A stretch of DNA of 20,559 nucleotides from an uncultured Prevotella sp. (lineage in GTDB: Bacteria > Bacteroidota > Bacteroidia > Bacteroidales > Bacteroidaceae), in NCBI GenBank assembly GCA_900557255.1, contig USSA01000040.1, positions 1 through 20,559 on the forward strand, read 5' to 3'. Under the pieces are notes generated by a model. It was not told the origin of the DNA and did not search any database. It was given only the letters and a program-made list of their open reading frames with translations. Position 1 is the stretch's first letter. Each line of letters starts with the position of its first letter. Shown piece by piece: positions 8,187-16,371 of the stretch. The position numbers and the translations under genes were made by a program.

Positions 8187-8663
8187 AATAATTGTTCAAT
8201 TTTAAGAGTTAAATTTGAAATAGAATTATCTATATTCAGATTCTGAAAAGCATCATGGGGTACAGCTTCCAAAATACCTATATAGTGACAATGTGTATAC
8301 TCTTCCTTCGTGACCAAATGAATACCATACATTTTTTCTGCTGCATTTTTGTTTACTAAGGAATCATATACGTCTACTTTATAATAAACATACATCTGAC
8401 AAACAAGTCAAATCAGGTCTGTCGTTTTTATCAATCGGAGTCGGTACTGTAACTATATAAACATTTGAGGATGCAATCTCGTTAATATTTGATGTTAAAA
8501 GTAATCGAATATCAGAGTTTACTAATTTCTGACGAACTGTATTAATTCTTTCCTCAGAAATATCATAGCCTCTTACTTCATTTTCCTTATTAATGCTAAA
8601 AGCTTCCAGTAATGGAAATCCTACATATCCGACTCCGATTATCGCAATTTTATAAGCATACAT
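8183..8663 (-). pseudogene. Nucleotide-sugar dehydrogenase (TviB/WbpA type), internally deleted
   Basis: The two ends of a UDP-sugar 6-dehydrogenase remain, without its middle. The 5' part (8379-8663, 94 codons) has the NAD-binding GVGYVG loop, the GYDISEERI strand and YIVTVPTPIDKNDRPDLT. The 3' part (8183-8395, different frame) has KVDVYDSLVNKNAAEKMYGIHL, which matches the C-terminal UDP-binding domain. About 250-260 residues that should lie between, including the catalytic Cys and Lys regions, are gone. The junction is near 8400-8412 and shifts the frame, so 'PDLT' runs into a short tail and a stop. The gene cannot make an active enzyme. In intact form it would oxidise UDP-N-acetylhexosamine to the uronic acid. 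Its stop still overlaps the next start, so the deletion was internal. Confidence 0.82.
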
Positions 8664-8681
8664 GTTTGTTGTGAGTTTATA

Positions 8682-9404
8682 TTATTTTGAAATAGACAAA
8701 GCTGATGTTGGAATGTATGCAGATGCAACTAAACACCCTTCGAATATTTCCACGACCACTCTCTGTTGCCCAGCAATCCTTGCCACTCTACCATGTATAT
8801 CCTTAAACTCACCCTCTGTAATCACTACTTCATCTCCTAACTTATATTTGATATTATCCGAAGTAACAGGGATGATGTGAGGATTATGTATGGAGGTTAA
8901 ACGGATGAAATTATCCATAGCTGTATCGGCAATGATAAGAGGAGGATTCTTGGTTGGCGCATTTTCACAATGTGAAGTGTGGTCGTAATAGTAACTCAAC
9001 AAAGCTCTATTTTCAAAAGCCTTGATGTTCTTATCTTGCAAAAGAGAATCAACTTGCTCTGCTGATGCATGAACAAAGAGAAAAGAGGGGAGAAGAGGCT
9101 CCGTGATGATTCGCTTCTTTCCTTGCTTTCTTACCTCTTTATATCGCAAAGGAACATAACATTCCAATCCTTTAGCCTCAACGAATGCTTTTGCCTTGAT
9201 AATACGCCCATAAGAAACTCTTAATACAAACCATTGCTTGTTTCCGGATGGCACATTCTCTACCGACACCCCACCTTTGTTCTTTGAGATGGGGGGCGTA
9301 CAAGAGGTAAGTCTTGCACTTGGACACGATGAACCTGTGTCGGTAGGTTGCCCATTATACAATGAAGCATTAGCCGTTAAAGGCTGTTTGATTTTATCTT
9401 CCAA
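8682..9404 (-). CDS. upxY: UpxY-family transcription antiterminator (NusG-like)
   Basis: A 240-residue NusG paralogue and the first gene of the glycan operon. The NGN domain runs from about 57 (KQWFVLRVSYGR, then ECYVPLRYKE and LLPSFLFV) to about 175. A KOW segment follows at about 189-215 (LGDEVVITEGEFKDIHGRVARI). UpxY proteins bind RNA polymerase early in capsule operons and let it read through the 5' leader. No in-frame ATG exists before residue 163, and an in-frame stop sits at 9420-9422, so the start is probably TTG at 9404; GTG starts at residues 46 or 51 are alternatives that would trim the non-family N-terminus. No upxZ follows; the dehydrogenase remnant does. The family call is firm and the start uncertain. 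Confidence 0.87.
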   Translation of the reverse strand: MEDKIKQPLTANASLYNGQPTDTGSSCPSARLTSCTPPISKNKGGVSVENVPSGNKQWFVLRVSYGRIIKAKAFVEAKGLECYVPLRYKEVRKQGKKRIITEPLLPSFLFVHASAEQVDSLLQDKNIKAFENRALLSYYYDHTSHCENAPTKNPPLIIADTAMDNFIRLTSIHNPHIIPVTSDNIKYKLGDEVVITEGEFKDIHGRVARIAGQQRVVVEIFEGCLVASAYIPTSALSISK

Positions 9405-9472
9405 TGTTATATCCAGAGGTTAGATGAAAAACCGATTGACTTTTCTTTTTAAGAATTGCCAAATATAGAACA

Positions 9473-9501
9473 CAAAGGTAAGGAAAAAGATTGATATTAA
9501 A
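9473..9501 (-). promoter_or_regulatory. Promoter of the upxY glycan operon
   Basis: On the minus strand TACCTTTG (9480 to 9473) is a perfect Bacteroidota -7 box (TAnnTTTG). The -33 position has only TTTA (9501 to 9498) with a 17-base gap, so that part is weak. Initiation would fall near 9466, leaving a leader of about 60 bases before the TTG of upxY. I see no long inverted repeats flanking it, so there is no sign of an invertible capsule promoter. Confidence 0.5.
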
Positions 9502-9601
9502 GGCTTTTGTTGTGGAATTCTTCGTAATTAGGGCGTTTTTTAACATTTGACTATGCTTAGTAAGTTTCCCCTGAAAGACGATTGTAAGAAGAAATAAATC
9601 A

Positions 9602-9635
9602 TTCGAATCGATTTGATTAATCCGAATCGTTTTGA
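9602..9635. repeat. Pair of 15-bp direct repeats
   Basis: TTCGAATCGATTTGA (9602-9616) and TCCGAATCGTTTTGA (9621-9635) match at 13 of 15 positions, 19 bases apart. They lie between the antiporter terminator and the upxY promoter, about 120 bases upstream of the latter. They could be tandem sites for a regulator; nothing else supports this. Confidence 0.4.
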
Positions 9636-9646
9636 ATGTTTATATA

Positions 9647-9684
9647 CTAAAAAAGGTCGCCAGCATTTTGGCGACCTTTTTTAG
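9647..9684 (-). terminator. Intrinsic terminator of the antiporter gene (symmetric)
   Basis: CTAAAAAAGGTCGCC (9647-9661) pairs perfectly with GGCGACCTTTTTTAG (9670-9684) around an 8-base loop. The GC core is 7 bp with six A on one side and six T on the other, so it can stop transcription in both directions. It lies 20 bases past the antiporter stop and insulates the glycan operon from read-through. Confidence 0.92.
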
Positions 9685-9704
9685 TAGTATCCTTTGTTTT
9701 CTCT

Positions 9705-11837
9705 TTATTTCCTGCATTTCTTTTTAAACCATTGCAGGAATGATTCGTAAGCACTGATCTCTTCCTGATGCTGAGGCTCAGCGAAGGTAAGCTGGTCACC
9801 GTAGGAATCACCATGCTGGTCGGGGAAGATAATCATCAGGTTGGTACCTGAGAAGTATTTCGTGATTTCCTCCGGCAGACGCTCCAGTGCAGTCTTGTAA
9901 GATACGGTTCCCTTACGGGCGGTTATTACCACGAACATGTGGTCTGGAGATATCTGCGAAGCCAGCTGCGGCAACTCGTTCCAGTGAATCATCTGGGTAT
10001 AATCAGCACGCACTTCCGGATGCCGGTTCTTGATATATTCATTGATGAGCGCCAGACTCTCTTCTCTGCCATGAAACTGGATGCGGCAGTCTAGGTTGCC
10101 GGCAAGTCGGGCAAGGCGTTCCAGCCAGCGGTAGAAACCCGGCTCGAACTCTGCTCTCGAAGGTACGGCTACCTGTATTCTTCTCAATGTATTCAATGGC
10201 TGTCTGATGCGTGCCATGATAATCTGTCGGCTCAATCCGTTGAAGAGACTCTGGTGGAATTCTCCCCAGAACTTCGGCGAAACCTCAGGATGCATGTGCA
10301 TTCCGATGATAATCTCAGAACATTGGAACTCGTTGAAGGCATGCTTGATGCCGTTGGCGATGTTGGCTGCAATACGAACCTGGGTCTGCGTCATCACATC
10401 GGTGGCTGCAGCCAGCTGACTGCAATGTTCCAGAATCCGTCTTCCCTGTTCCTGGTTGTATCGCATGTCCTTGTCTTCATATACCACATTCAGGCAGATG
10501 AGGCCCCTGTTCAGTTTCTGGTTTCTCACCAGAAACGCCAGACTCATCAGGTTGTCGGCATATTCAGGATATTTCACCGGAACCAGAATCTTCTCATCGC
10601 TCACCTTCTTGTCGTCTTCTGCATCAGGCAGTTCCTTGTCTCTCAGGATAATCTTCTGCGAAGACCGGTCGGTAAGGATGGATGAGATGATGCAGGTAAT
10701 CAGAATCATCATAACCACACCATTGAGCATATCATCGTTTACAAGATAAGTGCCCGGTGCTACGAGCAGATGCATACCCACCATCACCATGGCGATACTT
10801 CCGGCAGCATGAGCCGAAGTGAGTCCGAACATCATGTGACCCGAAGAAAGTGGCAATCGGAAACCCAGACAGGCGATATAGGCTGCGATGGCTTTGCCCA
10901 GGGTTCCGAAGAAGGCGATGCAGAACACCACCCATAGAATATGACTGCCCTGAAACAGCAGATTGATATTGATTAGCATGCCCACACCTATCAGGAAATA
11001 AGGAATGAAGAGGGCATTGCCGATAAACTCGAGGCGGTTCATCAGTGGCGAAACATGCGGAATATATCTGTTTAATATCAGACCGGCGAAGAAAGCACCG
11101 AAAACGCCCTCAATGCCCACTATCTGCGAAAGTGCCGCACTCATAAAGAGCATTGAAAGTACGAAGATAAACTGCATCACCGCATCGCTGTATCTTCGCA
11201 AAAACCATCTTGTAAGTCGGGGAATCAGTATGATCATCACGCCACAATAGGCGGCAAACTTGAGGGTGAAGAATACCCAGAACAGTACGCCGTCATGCTT
11301 GCTGAACGATGCTACCAGTCCGGCAAGCATTATCAGGGCTATGAGCAGCGAAATCATGCTCGACCCCACACTCAGCGTAACGCTCGGTTTCTGTTGCAGT
11401 CCGTATCTCGAAACGATAGGATAGGCAATCAGCGTATTGGATGCCATGATGCAGCTCAGCAGGAAGGAAGCCTTGGCAGAGTAGTGGAGCAGCCAGATGC
11501 TCATGCCATAGGTGAGGAAGAACGGTATAAAACAGGTGAGCAGGCCATAGATAAGCAGTCGCGACTTGTTCTTTTTCATGCCTTCCATATCCATCTCCAG
11601 TGCAGCGAGGAACATGATGTAATAGAGTCCCACCTTTCCGAAGAGCTCAAACGAAGAGTCGCGCTCCAGAATATTCAGTCCGTATTTGCCTATGAGCACA
11701 CCTGCCAGCACCATACCGATGATGTGCGGGATACGGAGTTTACCCATGATGATAGGGGCAAAGAGGATGATGAGGAGCACTACGAAGAATATCAACGTAG
11801 GGTCTGTGATAGGGAAGTATTGAGCGATATGGAACAT
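9705..11837 (-). CDS. Cation:proton antiporter (CPA2/KefB-like) with universal-stress-like C-terminus
   Basis: A 710-residue inner-membrane protein. Residues 1 to about 390 are a run of hydrophobic helices typical of Na+/H+ exchanger (CPA2) transporters, starting with a PTLIFFVVLLIILF helix and the IPHIIGMVLAGVLIG segment. Later come GIEGVFGAFFAGLILNRYIP and a GLTSAHAAGSIAM helix. After about residue 400 the protein is soluble, with ILVPVKYPEYADNLMSLA and a SEIIIGMHMHPE stretch like UspA domains, probably a nucleotide-sensing regulatory part. It exchanges a monovalent cation for protons. The start has a strong ribosome site (AAGGAG at 11850-11845, 7 bases away). It is a single-gene unit with its own promoter and terminator. 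Whether it moves Na+ or K+ is undetermined. Confidence 0.88.
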   Translation of the reverse strand: MFHIAQYFPITDPTLIFFVVLLIILFAPIIMGKLRIPHIIGMVLAGVLIGKYGLNILERDSSFELFGKVGLYYIMFLAALEMDMEGMKKNKSRLLIYGLLTCFIPFFLTYGMSIWLLHYSAKASFLLSCIMASNTLIAYPIVSRYGLQQKPSVTLSVGSSMISLLIALIMLAGLVASFSKHDGVLFWVFFTLKFAAYCGVMIILIPRLTRWFLRRYSDAVMQFIFVLSMLFMSAALSQIVGIEGVFGAFFAGLILNRYIPHVSPLMNRLEFIGNALFIPYFLIGVGMLININLLFQGSHILWVVFCIAFFGTLGKAIAAYIACLGFRLPLSSGHMMFGLTSAHAAGSIAMVMVGMHLLVAPGTYLVNDDMLNGVVMMILITCIISSILTDRSSQKIILRDKELPDAEDDKKVSDEKILVPVKYPEYADNLMSLAFLVRNQKLNRGLICLNVVYEDKDMRYNQEQGRRILEHCSQLAAATDVMTQTQVRIAANIANGIKHAFNEFQCSEIIIGMHMHPEVSPKFWGEFHQSLFNGLSRQIIMARIRQPLNTLRRIQVAVPSRAEFEPGFYRWLERLARLAGNLDCRIQFHGREESLALINEYIKNRHPEVRADYTQMIHWNELPQLASQISPDHMFVVITARKGTVSYKTALERLPEEITKYFSGTNLMIIFPDQHGDSYGDQLTFAEPQHQEEISAYESFLQWFKKKCRK

Positions 11838-11914
11838 AGGCTTTCTCCTTTTTTGTTATACTTAAAGAGGGATTTCTGCATCAGCATTCATCCCTCCCTT
11901 TCTGTTTTTGACTG

Positions 11915-11945
11915 CAAAAGTACGAATAAATCTTGAAAGCACAAA
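11915..11945 (-). promoter_or_regulatory. Promoter of the antiporter gene
   Basis: On the minus strand TTTG (11945 to 11942), a 19-base gap, then TACTTTTG (11922 to 11915) is an exact match to the Bacteroidota TTTG-N19-TAnnTTTG promoter. The start of transcription would be near 11908, giving a leader of about 70 bases. Confidence 0.78.
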
Positions 11946-12069
11946 GTTTTTCTGTCCTTATCCTACAATCATGGTGATATTTTTGCAATTTGTGAACCCG
12001 AAAACGGGTGCACCGCTGCCTATTGGCATCACAACCGATGAGAACGAAGTGTTTAATACACAGGGGTGG

Positions 12070-15000
12070 TTACTGCTTCCTCAAACTATACTTGCCGTGC
12101 TTGTCGAACACGAGCCAATAGAGCACAGGCAGGATGGTGGCGATGAGTACCATCGAGATAAGCGTACCGAAGAAGATAACGGCTCCCATTGGCGACCACA
12201 GCGTATTGTTCTCTACCATCATAGGCAGTACGCCTACCGAGGCGGCTGCCGATGTAAGGAAGATAGGGCGCATGCGGCGCTCGCCAGCCTGGAAGGCGGC
12301 TTCTTTTACCGATAACCCCTTGTCGCGGCGCAGTTCCTCGGCATAGTCGAGCATGATGATGCCGTTTCTTACCAGGATACCCATCAGGCTCACAATGCCT
12401 AATATGCAGGTAAGACTCACGTCGAAACCCGTAACCAGAAGGCCTATCGCTGCACCGAAGATGCAGAGCGACATGGACGAGAGATTCACCAGTGCCAGAC
12501 TGATGCGCTTGAAATGGAAGAGCAGGATGAAGAAGATGATCAAGGCTGCTATCATCACGCCCGATGTAACCTGAGGAAGGGTTTCGGCATCCTTTTCTGC
12601 CATACCGCCAATCTCCCAATCAAGACTGGAATCTAGCGGGAGTTTGGATACTTCCTGCTTCAGTTCGTTGGCCAATCGGTTGGCATTGAATCCCCTTAAA
12701 GGTTCACCTATGATAGAGATGGTACGCACGCCGTTTCTGCGTATGATGCTGCCGTCGTGCCAGTCGGGCGAAATCTTAGCCAGCTGGCGGAGTGGAACGC
12801 TCGATGTTCCTCCCATCACGGGGATGTATTCATTGGCAAGGTCGCTGTCGTTTTCCGATTTCAGAACCATCTTCACCGGATAGTCGCCTTCCCAAAGGGT
12901 GGCCATCGGGATGCCATCGCCAAAATGAATGGCAAGGTCGGCAGAGAGTATGGTCTTGTTCACACCCAGCCGGTTGGCCTCGGTAGCATCTGGAGTTACC
13001 CTGATGCCAGGCAGGGGCTCTTCGTAGTTGGTACGAATCAGGTTGATGCCTTCTATCTTGTGCATGCAGGCTTCTATCTTCCTGGCGGCAGCCTTCAGAT
13101 CGCCCATGCTGTCGCCGCTCACTCTTACTTCGATAGGGTAGGTGGCGTTGTTGTAATCCATCTGCTTGAAGCGGATGTAGCAGTCGGGAAAATAGTTGGA
13201 GTATCGGTCGGCATATCGGTCGAGTACCTCTTCTGTGGCATCGTTATCTACCGTATTCACGATAAACTGTGCAAAGTTCTCACCGCCAATCTGTGGCGCA
13301 TAGGTGGTGTGGAAACGGGGTGAACCCTGACCAACAAACGTGGTTACGGCTGTTACCTGCGGGTCGCGCTGCAGAATGTGGGCCATAGAATCTGCCACCT
13401 GTGCGGTTCTTGCAGCGGTGGTTCCGCTAGGCAGATAGAACTCTACGGCAAACTGGTTTCTCTCGGCGATAGGCATCATTCTCTGCGGAAGATGTACGAA
13501 GATGATGGCTCCGGTGCTCACCAGCATGATGCCCACAGCGAGGGTGGTGCGTGGAAAGGCGAAACAGCGTTTCAGCAACCAGGTGTACCCCATCTGCAGA
13601 TAGTCGAGCGGCTTTTTGCGGGCGTTGGGCTTGTGCTGGCTGCTGATGCCCTGGTGAATCACCATATACTGTAAATAAGGTGTGAGCAGCAGCGAAACCA
13701 TGAGCGAGATGCTCAGGATGATGAACATGGCCCAGGGAAATGATTTTACGAAATCGCCCATGTCGCCATGCATGGTAAAGAGGAATGGGAAGAAGGTGAG
13801 CGAGATGCTGAGCGTGGCAGAAAGCACCGACATGAAGAACTCTCTAGGAGCGGCGATGGCTGCATGCCAGCGCGACATGCCATGGCCCAGCTTCTCCATG
13901 TAGTTGTCAATGATAACCACGGAATCATCCACCACCATACCCAGTGTTACGATGAGGGCAGCCAGTGTAACGGTGTTCAGCTCCATGCCGAAAAGATAGA
14001 ATATGCCCAACGACGAGAAGATGGTGATAGGGATGCTGAGGGCTGATACCTCTGCCACGCGGCGCGGCATGAGCAGGATGACCACGATGATGACGGAGAT
14101 GACCGATATGAGCAGCTCGCGCAGGAAGTTTAGCACCGATTCGCTTACCACCTTGCTCTGGTCGGTAATGGTATTGATGTGTACATCGCCTGGCAGGGAC
14201 TGTTCAAAATCATCCATCATCTTGTGTACGTCTCTTCCCATCTTCACGATGTCGTTTCCCGGTCGCATTTCAATGGATAGGAGCACGCATTTGTTGCCGT
14301 TGCTCTTGATGTATTTATTCAGTTTCGGATATTCTCTTTTAATCTGTGCGATGTCCTTCAGGCGCACGATGTTGCCCTTGGGGTCGGAATATACGATTTG
14401 TTCTGCCACATCCCGCTCGTTGTTGTATGAGTCGGTGATGTGGATGGGCAGGTTGAGGTTGCCCATCTCCAGGTTTCCGCTCACGGTGGTGAAGCCCTGC
14501 AGGGCAAGGTCGTTCAGAATCTTATAGGGGCCGATGCCGTATTTGGCCAGTTTGTTCTGGTCTAGGCAGATGCTTATCTGTTCGTTTTCCAGTCCGTAGG
14601 TTCGCAGGTTCGAGATGGCATCAATGCGGCGCAGTCTGTCCTTCAGCTGGTCTATGTATGTATTCAGTTCCCTATAGGTTTTCTGCTTGCTTTCCATCGT
14701 GATGAGCAGGGCAGAGGTATCGGCGATGTCATCCACAGCCTGCAGGGCAAGGACACCCGTAGGAAGGGAGCTCTTGAAGGCCTGCAGGCCATGCTTGAAC
14801 TTGCTCCAGAAGGCATCCCGGTCCTCCACGTCGTCGTTGAGTTCCAGAAACACGATCAGCATGCCGTCCTTACTCTGGGTATAGGTCTTTTTCTTGTTCA
14901 CCTCCTTGTATCCGAAGATGAAGTTCTCCAGCGGTTTAGCCACCCGTTCTTCCACCTCTCCGGATGTAGCGCCCGGATATACGGCTACGCAGGCACCCTG

Positions 15001-15252
15001 CCTGATGGTGAATTGCGGCATCTCCTGCTTGGGCATGATGCAGATGCCGAGTATGCCAAGAAATACGAGCATGCCCATCAGAAGCAGCACGATGTTGTGG
15101 TTGCACATCGCCGACTCGATGAACGAGCGCTTGATGATGCGGTTGGGCTTCCTGGTGATGCGTGCCTTGATGTGGTCGCGAAGGGCGGAGTCTCTCTCCG
15201 GCTTTTTGGAATCCCCCGGTTTGTTTGTCTCTAGCCTTGTCTCTTGATTCAT
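12070..15252 (-). CDS. RND efflux pump, inner-membrane permease (AcrB family)
   Basis: About 1060 residues, the usual RND size. It has the classical layout: a first helix (LLLMGMLVFLGILGICIMPK) with the periplasmic start PQF...VAVYPGATSGEVEE, then the TM4 proton-relay pair in GMVVDDSVVIIDN (two Asp at about 442-443), a second periplasmic half and the final helix bundle. It uses proton flow to export drugs or other amphiphiles as a trimer with the adaptor encoded upstream. The frame opens at a GTG at 15267, but that GTG lies at the ribosome site (GGAGGG) of the ATG at 15252, so the ATG is preferred. The roughly 45-residue charged cytoplasmic tail before TM1 is longer than in AcrB. No TolC-like channel gene is adjacent. 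Confidence 0.92.
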   Translation of the reverse strand: MNQETRLETNKPGDSKKPERDSALRDHIKARITRKPNRIIKRSFIESAMCNHNIVLLLMGMLVFLGILGICIMPKQEMPQFTIRQGACVAVYPGATSGEVEERVAKPLENFIFGYKEVNKKKTYTQSKDGMLIVFLELNDDVEDRDAFWSKFKHGLQAFKSSLPTGVLALQAVDDIADTSALLITMESKQKTYRELNTYIDQLKDRLRRIDAISNLRTYGLENEQISICLDQNKLAKYGIGPYKILNDLALQGFTTVSGNLEMGNLNLPIHITDSYNNERDVAEQIVYSDPKGNIVRLKDIAQIKREYPKLNKYIKSNGNKCVLLSIEMRPGNDIVKMGRDVHKMMDDFEQSLPGDVHINTITDQSKVVSESVLNFLRELLISVISVIIVVILLMPRRVAEVSALSIPITIFSSLGIFYLFGMELNTVTLAALIVTLGMVVDDSVVIIDNYMEKLGHGMSRWHAAIAAPREFFMSVLSATLSISLTFFPFLFTMHGDMGDFVKSFPWAMFIILSISLMVSLLLTPYLQYMVIHQGISSQHKPNARKKPLDYLQMGYTWLLKRCFAFPRTTLAVGIMLVSTGAIIFVHLPQRMMPIAERNQFAVEFYLPSGTTAARTAQVADSMAHILQRDPQVTAVTTFVGQGSPRFHTTYAPQIGGENFAQFIVNTVDNDATEEVLDRYADRYSNYFPDCYIRFKQMDYNNATYPIEVRVSGDSMGDLKAAARKIEACMHKIEGINLIRTNYEEPLPGIRVTPDATEANRLGVNKTILSADLAIHFGDGIPMATLWEGDYPVKMVLKSENDSDLANEYIPVMGGTSSVPLRQLAKISPDWHDGSIIRRNGVRTISIIGEPLRGFNANRLANELKQEVSKLPLDSSLDWEIGGMAEKDAETLPQVTSGVMIAALIIFFILLFHFKRISLALVNLSSMSLCIFGAAIGLLVTGFDVSLTCILGIVSLMGILVRNGIIMLDYAEELRRDKGLSVKEAAFQAGERRMRPIFLTSAAASVGVLPMMVENNTLWSPMGAVIFFGTLISMVLIATILPVLYWLVFDKHGKYSLRKQ

Positions 15253-15271
15253 ATCTTTTCCCTCCACTTTT

Positions 15272-16327
15272 TTATCGGTTATCGCTTTTTGCTGTATCTA
15301 CATTCATTCCTTCAGAAACTTTCTGCTGGCCATTGATGATAACCTGGTCGCCAGCCTTCAGTCCCGAAAGGATGACGATGCCGTCGCCTTCGAAATCGCC
15401 GGTAGTTACGGGTTGCTGATGTGCCTTTCCGTTTACCACGGTCCATACGAATCGGGAGTTATCTACATCCAGTTCAATGCTTTGTGGCGGAACGGTGATG
15501 TGGGATGGGGTAGCAGCGCTACCCTGCACCTGGGCGTTGCATACCATGCCTGGGAGCAGACGGCCCTGCGGATTGGTGATGCCCACCTTGACATCGTAGG
15601 TATGCGAGATGGGGTTGGCATCGATGCCTTTTTCTGAAATCGTTCCCCGGAAAATGGCACCCGAAAGAGCGGCTACCGTCAGTTTCACCTTGTCGCCCAC
15701 GTGCAGATGAGATATTTCAGCTTCGGGTACGGATATCTTGGCGTTGACTTGTGCCACATTGGCGAGTTTCAGCACAGGCTGTCCGGGGAGCACGTAGGTT
15801 CCCAAGTCCACGTTCTTGGCAGCGATGACGCCTGCAAAAGGAGCTGTGAGGGTAGAGTGGGAGAGTTGCTGGCGGGCGATGCTTTCAGCCGCCTTTGCCT
15901 GTTCCAGTTTGCTTTCTATCTCCACCCATTTCATATCCGAGATGGTTCCCGACTGGTGCAGGGGCCGGAATCTTCTGTAGGCATCCTGCGCCTGTTTCAG
16001 GGTGGTGAGTGTTGCCCGGTGAGCCTCCTTCACGGTGGTAGGGTTGATGGTGGCGAGCAGCTGTCCCTTGCTCACTCTATCTCCTTCTTCTACCCGTATG
16101 GAAGTGATGTTTCCGGCTATCTCGAAACTGAGTGTAGATCCCATCTTTTCCTCGATGGTTCCCACATAGTCTTTCGTTCCCCCCAAGTTTGTATTCCCCA
16201 CGGAGATTGTCTCAACTTTCACGTTTTTCTTCTCTAGCTTGCTGGATTTTTCGGTGCATCCCGCCAGCATCATACAGCTGATAATGAATGCGACAAGCCA
16301 TCCCGTTATAACATCTTTCTGTTTCAT
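15272..16327 (-). CDS. RND efflux periplasmic adaptor lipoprotein (membrane fusion protein)
   Basis: A 351-residue adaptor. From the ATG at 16327 there is a lipoprotein signal peptide ending in the lipobox LAGC (Cys24). A barrel-sandwich lipoyl half follows (GNITSIRVEEGDRVSKGQLLATI), then an alpha-hairpin (HRATLTTLKQAQDAYRRF...AAESIARQQ), the second lipoyl half (LTAPFAGVIAAKNVDLGTYV) and a beta-barrel. It bridges the RND pump to an outer-membrane channel. The frame extends to a TTG at 16366, but that codon sits inside the -7 promoter box, so the ATG is used. Its stop is 19 bases before the pump's ATG; the two genes form an operon. Confidence 0.9.
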   Translation of the reverse strand: MKQKDVITGWLVAFIISCMMLAGCTEKSSKLEKKNVKVETISVGNTNLGGTKDYVGTIEEKMGSTLSFEIAGNITSIRVEEGDRVSKGQLLATINPTTVKEAHRATLTTLKQAQDAYRRFRPLHQSGTISDMKWVEIESKLEQAKAAESIARQQLSHSTLTAPFAGVIAAKNVDLGTYVLPGQPVLKLANVAQVNAKISVPEAEISHLHVGDKVKLTVAALSGAIFRGTISEKGIDANPISHTYDVKVGITNPQGRLLPGMVCNAQVQGSAATPSHITVPPQSIELDVDNSRFVWTVVNGKAHQQPVTTGDFEGDGIVILSGLKAGDQVIINGQQKVSEGMNVDTAKSDNR

Positions 16328-16363
16328 ATTGATTACATTTTGTTGTTTTTTGAAAAGATAATG

Positions 16364-16371
16364 CAAAGGTA
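16364..16371 (-). promoter_or_regulatory. -7 box of the RND operon promoter
   Basis: On the minus strand TACCTTTG (16371 to 16364) is a perfect -7 element placed about 37 bases before the adaptor ATG. No good TTTG is seen at -33, so activity may need an activator. Confidence 0.45.

Noticed and set aside
8183..8395. Independent 70-residue small protein
   Set aside because: Its sequence is plainly the C-terminal piece of a nucleotide-sugar dehydrogenase and has no own ribosome site, so it is merged into the pseudogene.
9405..9646. Invertible capsule promoter
   Set aside because: I looked for long inverted repeats flanking the TACCTTTG box and saw none; only direct repeats at 9602-9635 are present.
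11996..12009. ACCCG-AAAA-CGGGT hairpin downstream of the RND pump
   Set aside because: Only 5 bp of stem and no T tract on the minus strand, so not called a terminator.
11908..12315. Plus-strand 135-codon frame across the RND pump end
   Set aside because: It runs antisense into the pump's coding end, has no ribosome site, and its start lies on the antiporter promoter. The piece FVNPKTGAPLPIG looks protein-like but belongs to no family I recognise.
12757..13323. Long plus-strand frame (188 codons) opposite the RND pump
   Set aside because: Shadow of the GC-rich pump gene; Gly/Val/His-rich composition with no motif and no ribosome site.
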